DNA from: CAWBCI01 sp963787195
GTDB taxonomy: Bacteria; Bacteroidota; Bacteroidia; Bacteroidales; JAGOPY01
Assembly (NCBI GenBank): GCA_963787195.1
Contig: CAWBCI010000015.1
Location: forward strand, 1-7,949
Direction of reading: 5' to 3'
DNA length: 7,949 nt
Part shown: positions 5,722-7,949 of the stretch, piece by piece
Layout of the letters: every line of letters starts with the position of its first letter
How positions within the stretch are numbered: the first letter of the stretch is position 1
Position numbers and translations under genes: made by a program
The notes under the pieces: generated by a model
Databases searched by the model: none
Seen by the model: only the letters and a program-made list of their open reading frames with translations
What the model was told of the DNA's origin: nothing

Positions 5722-6363
5722 TTAATCAATTGAATCCGCTTTTCTACATTTCACATAAATAAGTTTCAATGGCGGCTCATTTTCTAAGTGCTTTATTGGT
5801 TCGTCGATTTCATTAAATTCAACTAATCCGTATTCTTTGAATTCTTGATTGACAGATTCAGAATCGTAGAAAAATACATTAAGTCCTTTCTGTATCTCAT
5901 ATCTATCCTTACTTAAGAATCTGCCATTACCAAACATGCTTGCTTTTTTTGATGCAATCACGAATATCATATATCCTTTGGGCATCAACTGATTATAGCA
6001 AATTTGTATGAATTTTTTTCTCTCTTGTTTGTTTAATAAATGAAGCAGGGCATAACAAAATATTCCATCATATTTCTTGTTGTCAAATGGCATATCTGTT
6101 ACAGAACCATGATAAATATTTAAATCAAGTCCATTTTCTGACTTTGCAAGTTCAATAGCAGTTTTAGATATTTCAATGCCAACAACATTTATCCCATTAT
6201 CGTGAAAAATCTTTGCATTCCTGCCATATCCAATACCAGGTATCAAGATATTCTTGATCTTTTTTAGCAGAAAGAAATCTTTGGTCAGGATCGCAGAATC
6301 AGAAGGTATAAATCCCCAATTTGTTTTTTCTTTTTCAAATATTTTATCCCAGAAATCATTCAT
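5722..6363 (-). CDS. Class I SAM-dependent methyltransferase (213 aa)
   Basis: A Rossmann-fold methyltransferase of the Methyltransf_11/25, TPMT-like type. Motif I is ILIPGIGYGRNAKIF (residues 39-53), where the usual E/DxGxGxG appears as PGIGYGR. Motif II is the acidic VVGIEIS (E64), motif III HGSVTDMPF (85-93), and motif IV YDGIFCYALLHLL (98-110). MPKGYMIFVI (127-136) is the following strand. The N-terminal FWDKIFEKEKTNWGFIPS is typical of small cytosolic enzymes that methylate small molecules or thiols; the substrate cannot be read from sequence. AAAGGA lies about 6 nt before ATG 6361-6363, an unusually good ribosome site for this window. The stop abuts repeat F. The gene is complete and AT-rich. 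Confidence 0.88.
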   Translation of the reverse strand: MNDFWDKIFEKEKTNWGFIPSDSAILTKDFFLLKKIKNILIPGIGYGRNAKIFHDNGINVVGIEISKTAIELAKSENGLDLNIYHGSVTDMPFDNKKYDGIFCYALLHLLNKQERKKFIQICYNQLMPKGYMIFVIASKKASMFGNGRFLSKDRYEIQKGLNVFFYDSESVNQEFKEYGLVEFNEIDEPIKHLENEPPLKLIYVKCRKADSID

Positions 6364-6608
6364 ATATAATCCTTTATCATTTAAATAGGCTGTTTCTCGT
6401 GCTTTCGGCTAATAACTATATATAAGCACCTTTTGTACATATCACCTTAAAGATATGAATTATAAAATTATATAATTGACATAACAGAGATCACTGACTA
6501 TTTAGGATGGAAAGGAATAAATGAAATTTGCGTTTAAACATGCGAAAAAAAAAGAGTTTGTTTAAACCATGTTTAAACCGACTCCTTTGAAAAGCTCTGA
6601 AAGCCTGG
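6364..6608. other. AT-rich intergenic region with GTTTAAAC repeats and a 14-codon ORF
   Basis: No conserved gene lies here. Three GTTTAAAC-type blocks occur at 6532-6539, 6560-6567 and 6572-6579, the last two separated by CATG. A plus-strand mini-ORF at 6521-6565 (MKFAFKHAKKKEFV) has a good GGAAAGGA ribosome site and overlaps two of the blocks. It may be a leader peptide, or the start of a lost gene. The minus strand must hold the methyltransferase promoter, but I see no clear TAxxTTTG box. Confidence 0.35.
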
Positions 6609-6665
6609 AGCAGAAAACGGAACCCGAACCCGCGACCCTCAGCCTACCAACTAAGCTATTTCCTG
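6609..6665 (-). pseudogene. Degenerate tRNA-Gly unit U1 (anticodon arm deleted)
   Basis: This matches the intact tRNA-Gly on both sides of a 16-nt deletion that removes the anticodon loop, the 5' anticodon strand and part of the D stem (plus strand CTCAGCCTACCAAC). It has further substitutions in the T loop and acceptor. Its 3' end is not followed by the usual terminator. It is the last and most decayed unit of the array. Confidence 0.8.
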
Positions 6666-6675
6666 TAAAAATCAT

Positions 6676-6708
6676 AAAAAAACCGGAAGCCTGTTCAGAC
6701 TGCCGGTT
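6676..6708 (-). terminator. Terminator of tRNA-Gly unit U2
   Basis: On the minus strand AACCGG pairs with CCGGTT around an inner AG-T-CT / AG-G-CT stem, then seven Ts. It lies 9 bp beyond the 3' end of unit U2. The same terminator recurs behind units U3, U4, U5 and the intact tRNA. Confidence 0.8.
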
Positions 6709-6716
6709 CTTCGTAG

Positions 6717-6794
6717 AGCGGAAAACGGGACTCGAACCCGCGACCCTCAGCTTGGGATCCGCCAGAGGCGGACAACCAACTGAGCTATTTCTTT
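6717..6794 (-). pseudogene. tRNA-Gly unit U2 with a palindrome in place of the 5' anticodon arm
   Basis: The 3' half (anticodon bases CCC, 3' anticodon strand, T arm, acceptor) is identical to the intact gene. The segment from the end of the D loop to the anticodon is replaced by the palindrome TCCGCC-AGA-GGCGGA (6758-6772, plus strand). The 5' acceptor strand is also decayed (AAAGAAA against GCGGAAA), so it cannot be a working glycine tRNA. Confidence 0.82.
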
Positions 6795-6805
6795 TAAAAT
6801 CATAT

Positions 6806-6837
6806 AAAAAACCGGAAGCCTGTTCAGACTGCCGATT
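6806..6837 (-). terminator. Terminator of tRNA-Gly unit U3
   Basis: Same hairpin as the other units with one substitution (plus strand CCGATT), which turns one pair into a U-G wobble. The U run is preserved. Confidence 0.72.
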
Positions 6838-6845
6838 CTTCGTAG

Positions 6846-6901
6846 AGCGGAAAACGGGACTCAACCCGCGACCCTCAGCCTACCAACTGAGCTATTTCAT
6901 A
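6846..6901 (-). pseudogene. Degenerate tRNA-Gly unit U3 (anticodon arm deleted)
   Basis: This carries the same 16-nt anticodon-region deletion as U1, plus a one-base loss in the T loop (GACTCAACC against GACTCGAACC). The 5' acceptor strand runs straight into the next unit's T run. Confidence 0.82.
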
Positions 6902-6933
6902 AAAAAACCGGAAGCCTGTTCAGACTGCCGGTT
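6901..6933 (-). terminator. Terminator of tRNA-Gly unit U4
   Basis: Identical AACCGG/CCGGTT hairpin and seven-T run, 9 bp beyond the end of unit U4. Confidence 0.8.
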
Positions 6934-6941
6934 CTTCGTAG

Positions 6942-7019
6942 AGCGGAAAACGGGACTCGAACCCGCGACCCTCAGCTTGGGATCCGCCAGAGGCGGACTA
7001 CCAACTGAGCTATTTCCTT
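6942..7019 (-). pseudogene. tRNA-Gly unit U4 with a palindrome in place of the 5' anticodon arm
   Basis: Nearly identical to U2: same breakpoints and same palindrome with AGA spacer on the plus strand (6983-6997). One base differs beside the palindrome (GACTACC against GACAACC). The U2+U3 and U4+U5 blocks therefore look like one duplicated 225-bp pair. Confidence 0.82.
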
Positions 7020-7029
7020 TAAAAATCAT

Positions 7030-7062
7030 AAAAAAACCGGAAGCCTGTTCAGACTGCCGGTT
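7030..7062 (-). terminator. Terminator of tRNA-Gly unit U5
   Basis: The same conserved hairpin and T run, 9 bp beyond the 3' end of U5. Confidence 0.8.
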
Positions 7063-7070
7063 CTTCGTAG

Positions 7071-7105
7071 AGCGGAAAACGGGACTCGAACCCGCGACCC
7101 TCAGG
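7071..7105 (-). pseudogene. tRNA-Gly 3'-half remnant (U5)
   Basis: The T arm and acceptor strand match the intact gene exactly, but the match ends within the anticodon stem and is joined to unrelated sequence (GGCCAAATGATTC on the plus strand). It still has its terminator. It marks the upstream edge of the array; 7106-7168 is unique sequence without a gene. Confidence 0.8.
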
Positions 7106-7168
7106 CCAAATGATTCTTTCAAACTGATTCCTTATATGATTAATATTTATGCAGAAATCTCATTTTAA

Positions 7169-7354
7169 ATTTAACCGCAGAGGACCGGAGAAGGCGCAGA
7201 GGGAATATTACTATTTGCTAAATTCTCTGCGTTCTCTGCTTATCCTCTGTTACCTCTGGGGTAAAAAAATAATTAGGCCTGTGAGATGAAATTTAGAAAT
7301 TTATGGAAAAAGAGAGCGGAAAACGGGACTCGAACCCGCGACCCTCAACTTGGG
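7169..7354 (+). repeat. Composite repeat, right copy: MITE-like palindrome plus tRNA-Gly 3' half
   Basis: Second copy of the unit at 74-252, same orientation. The palindrome (7169-7266) opens TTAACCGCAGAGG and closes CCTCTGGGGTAAA. The shared linker (AATTAGGCCT, GAGAT) and a tRNA-Gly 3' half (7315-7354) follow. The tRNA part is better preserved than in the left copy and extends to the anticodon bases (CTTGGG). Its end cuts the HEPN gene. Confidence 0.82.
7315..7354 (-). pseudogene. tRNA-Gly 3'-half remnant (U6)
   Basis: On the minus strand this runs from the anticodon (CCCAAG) through an intact T arm to the acceptor strand TTTCCGCT, then into the linker of the composite repeat instead of the terminator. 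The 5' half is absent, replaced by the start of the HEPN toxin gene. Confidence 0.8.
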
Positions 7355-7355
7355 T

Positions 7356-7415
7356 TCACTTGAAGGAATCAATCTCCTGTATGGCAATTTTAATGTCGAA
7401 AAGGGATTTAAGCAC
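7356..7415 (-). pseudogene. HEPN (DUF86) toxin gene, 5' fragment of 19 codons
   Basis: A GTG start (7413-7415) overlaps the end of the nucleotidyltransferase gene (AAAGTGCTTAA). It opens VLKSLFDIKIAIQEIDSFK, the first helix of the HEPN/DUF86 family partner of MNT antitoxins (compare the family pattern LxDIxxAIxEIxSF). It then hits TGA exactly where tRNA-Gly 3'-half sequence begins. Full proteins are about 110-130 residues with a catalytic RxxxxH motif, which is lost here. The overlapping arrangement MNT then HEPN is usual for this type VII module, so the reading is well supported despite its length. Confidence 0.68.
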
Positions 7416-7722
7416 TTTTTCGTTCATAAATCAATATTTTATCCCGATCAAGAATTTTACGGAAGATTGGATTTCTGACAGCCTGGTTTTCGACAATATC
7501 AACTTCCCGATCTAATACAGATTCCAACTTTTCCTTGAAATCCATATAATTATTAAAATATTCCACAGGGTTAATCAGGGAGCTAAACTGAATAAGAATA
7601 TCGACATCGCTCTGCTCATTAAATTCATCAGTGTTAATTGAGCCAAAGATGAATAATTGCTCTACCAGGTGCTCAGAGCATATTATTTTTATTTGTTCGA
7701 TATGTTTATTAACCAGGTTCAT
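7408..7722 (-). CDS. MNT-type nucleotidyltransferase antitoxin (104 aa)
   Basis: A minimal nucleotidyltransferase (NTP_transf_2, MntA-like). The signature is FIFGSINTDEFNEQSDVDIL (residues 24-43), with GS at 27-28, the metal-binding pair D39 and D41, and the third acidic residue D75 in REVDIV. In the HEPN/MNT toxin-antitoxin system MntA neutralises the HEPN RNase by adding AMP to a tyrosine near its active site (family knowledge). Length is normal. The usual ARGD stretch after GS is changed to INTDEF, but the catalytic acids remain. The partner toxin is truncated, leaving an orphan antitoxin. It lies about 30 bp downstream of the tRNA-Gly terminator on the same strand, and so must have its own promoter. 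Confidence 0.85.
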   Translation of the reverse strand: MNLVNKHIEQIKIICSEHLVEQLFIFGSINTDEFNEQSDVDILIQFSSLINPVEYFNNYMDFKEKLESVLDREVDIVENQAVRNPIFRKILDRDKILIYERKSA

Positions 7723-7751
7723 TTATACAAAAGTAAGAAAAAAGCCAGCAT

Positions 7752-7784
7752 AAAAAAACCGGAAGCCTGTTCAGACTACCGGTT
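7752..7784 (-). terminator. Terminator of the intact tRNA-Gly gene
   Basis: On the minus strand AACCGG-TAGTCTGAACAGGCTT-CCGGTT is followed by seven Ts, starting 9 bp past the tRNA 3' end. It differs from the array copies by one base in the inner stem. The spacing supports co-transcription only with the tRNA. Confidence 0.85.
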
Positions 7785-7792
7785 CTTCGTAG

Positions 7793-7865
7793 AGCGGAAA
7801 ACGGGACTCGAACCCGCGACCCTCAGCTTGGGAAGCTAATGCTCTACCAACTGAGCTATTTCCGC
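7793..7865 (-). tRNA. tRNA-Gly (anticodon CCC), intact
   Basis: The 73-nt cloverleaf is complete: acceptor GCGGAAA/TTTCCGC with U73, D stem GCTC/GAGC, anticodon stem TTAGC/GCTGA around loop TTCCCAA, variable loop GGGTC, and T stem GCGGG/CCCGT (one G-U) around TTCGAGT. The anticodon CCC reads GGG. CCA is not encoded (CUA follows). It is the only unit in the window with all arms, and appears to be the parent sequence, or closest to it, of all the other fragments. Confidence 0.93.
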
Positions 7866-7872
7866 TTGTTTT

Positions 7873-7927
7873 GCGACCCTCAGCTTGGGATCCGCCTCTG
7901 GCGGACAACCAACTGAGCTATTTCCGC
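7873..7927 (-). pseudogene. tRNA-Gly unit U8: palindrome in the anticodon arm, T arm missing
   Basis: The 5' acceptor strand and D arm are intact. The 5' anticodon arm is replaced by TCCGCC-TCT-GGCGGA (7891-7905, plus strand), the 3' anticodon strand follows, and after GGTCGC the T arm and acceptor are replaced by AAAACAA, which leads straight into the intact tRNA. The palindrome spacer is inverted relative to U2 and U4. Confidence 0.82.
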
Positions 7928-7934
7928 TTGTTTT

Positions 7935-7949
7935 GCGACACTCAGCTTG
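7935..7949 (-). pseudogene. tRNA-Gly unit U9, partial at window edge
   Basis: Plus-strand GCGACACTCAGCTTG is the 3' anticodon strand and variable loop of another copy. It lies 62 bp from the same bases of U8 and shares the TTGTTTTGCGAC junction, so U8 and U9 are tandem copies of a 62-bp unit that continues beyond the window. Confidence 0.7.

Noticed and set aside
6676..7105. Regularly spaced repeats suggesting a CRISPR array
   Set aside because: The repeated part is a tRNA T arm plus terminator, and the intervening sequence is also repeated rather than unique spacers.
6569..7168. A 199-aa plus-strand reading frame with repeated KTGLEPATLSLGS segments
   Set aside because: It is the antisense of the tRNA-Gly array. 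The frame stays open because the 129- and 96-bp units are multiples of three. Such peptides are a known annotation artefact of reversed tRNA sequence.
7303..7515. A plus-strand frame with GKRDSNPRPSTW
   Set aside because: It reads the reverse of the tRNA-Gly fragment and then the antisense of the nucleotidyltransferase gene.

Overview
The window looks like an accessory, repeat-rich stretch of a Bacteroidota chromosome (probably Bacteroidales-like, perhaps from a metagenome). This rests on a FISUMP-domain surface protein with a type IX-like PNP segment, an ORF6N protein, a TAxxTTTG-type -7 box, few Shine-Dalgarno sequences, and AT-rich genes of the Bacteroidota accessory type. There is no rRNA, transposase, integrase, reverse transcriptase or CRISPR array.

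Layout. 1-270: a palindromic MITE-like repeat fused to a 3' half of tRNA-Gly. 274-1018 (minus): a small glycine-zipper membrane protein, a frameshifted ParE/RelE-type toxin and its intact antitoxin. 1136-5719: single genes separated by six copies (A-F) of one 43-126 bp repeat, all in the same orientation. The compartments hold a 150-aa glycine-rich membrane protein (minus), a 305-aa exported protein (minus), a truncated ORF6N protein (plus), and a FISUMP protein followed by the first codons of an Avd-like gene (plus). 5722-6363 (minus): a SAM methyltransferase. 6600-7110: an array of degenerate tRNA-Gly units, each carrying the same terminator. 7169-7354: a second copy of the MITE plus tRNA-3'-half composite. 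7356-7722 (minus): an MNT nucleotidyltransferase antitoxin with a HEPN toxin cut off after 19 codons. 7752-7949 (minus): one intact tRNA-Gly(CCC) with its terminator, then further scrambled tRNA-Gly copies running off the window.

Main interpretations. (1) The repeats split the middle of the window into one-gene compartments, like a cassette array. The repeat itself looks like a short palindromic element with paired terminal sites, possibly derived from IS21-like ends. (2) FISUMP plus a truncated Avd-like gene is the layout of a diversity-generating retroelement target locus that has lost its downstream part. (3) tRNA-Gly 3' halves recur with breakpoints at or near the anticodon, and several copies have the 5' anticodon arm replaced by a small GC-rich palindrome. 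This suggests repeated integration or recombination at a tRNA gene.

The region is a graveyard. The ParE toxin, HEPN toxin, ORF6N C-terminus, Avd and the FISUMP signal peptide each show a frameshift or truncation, while both antitoxins and the methyltransferase are intact. Single-base frameshifts could also be sequencing errors.
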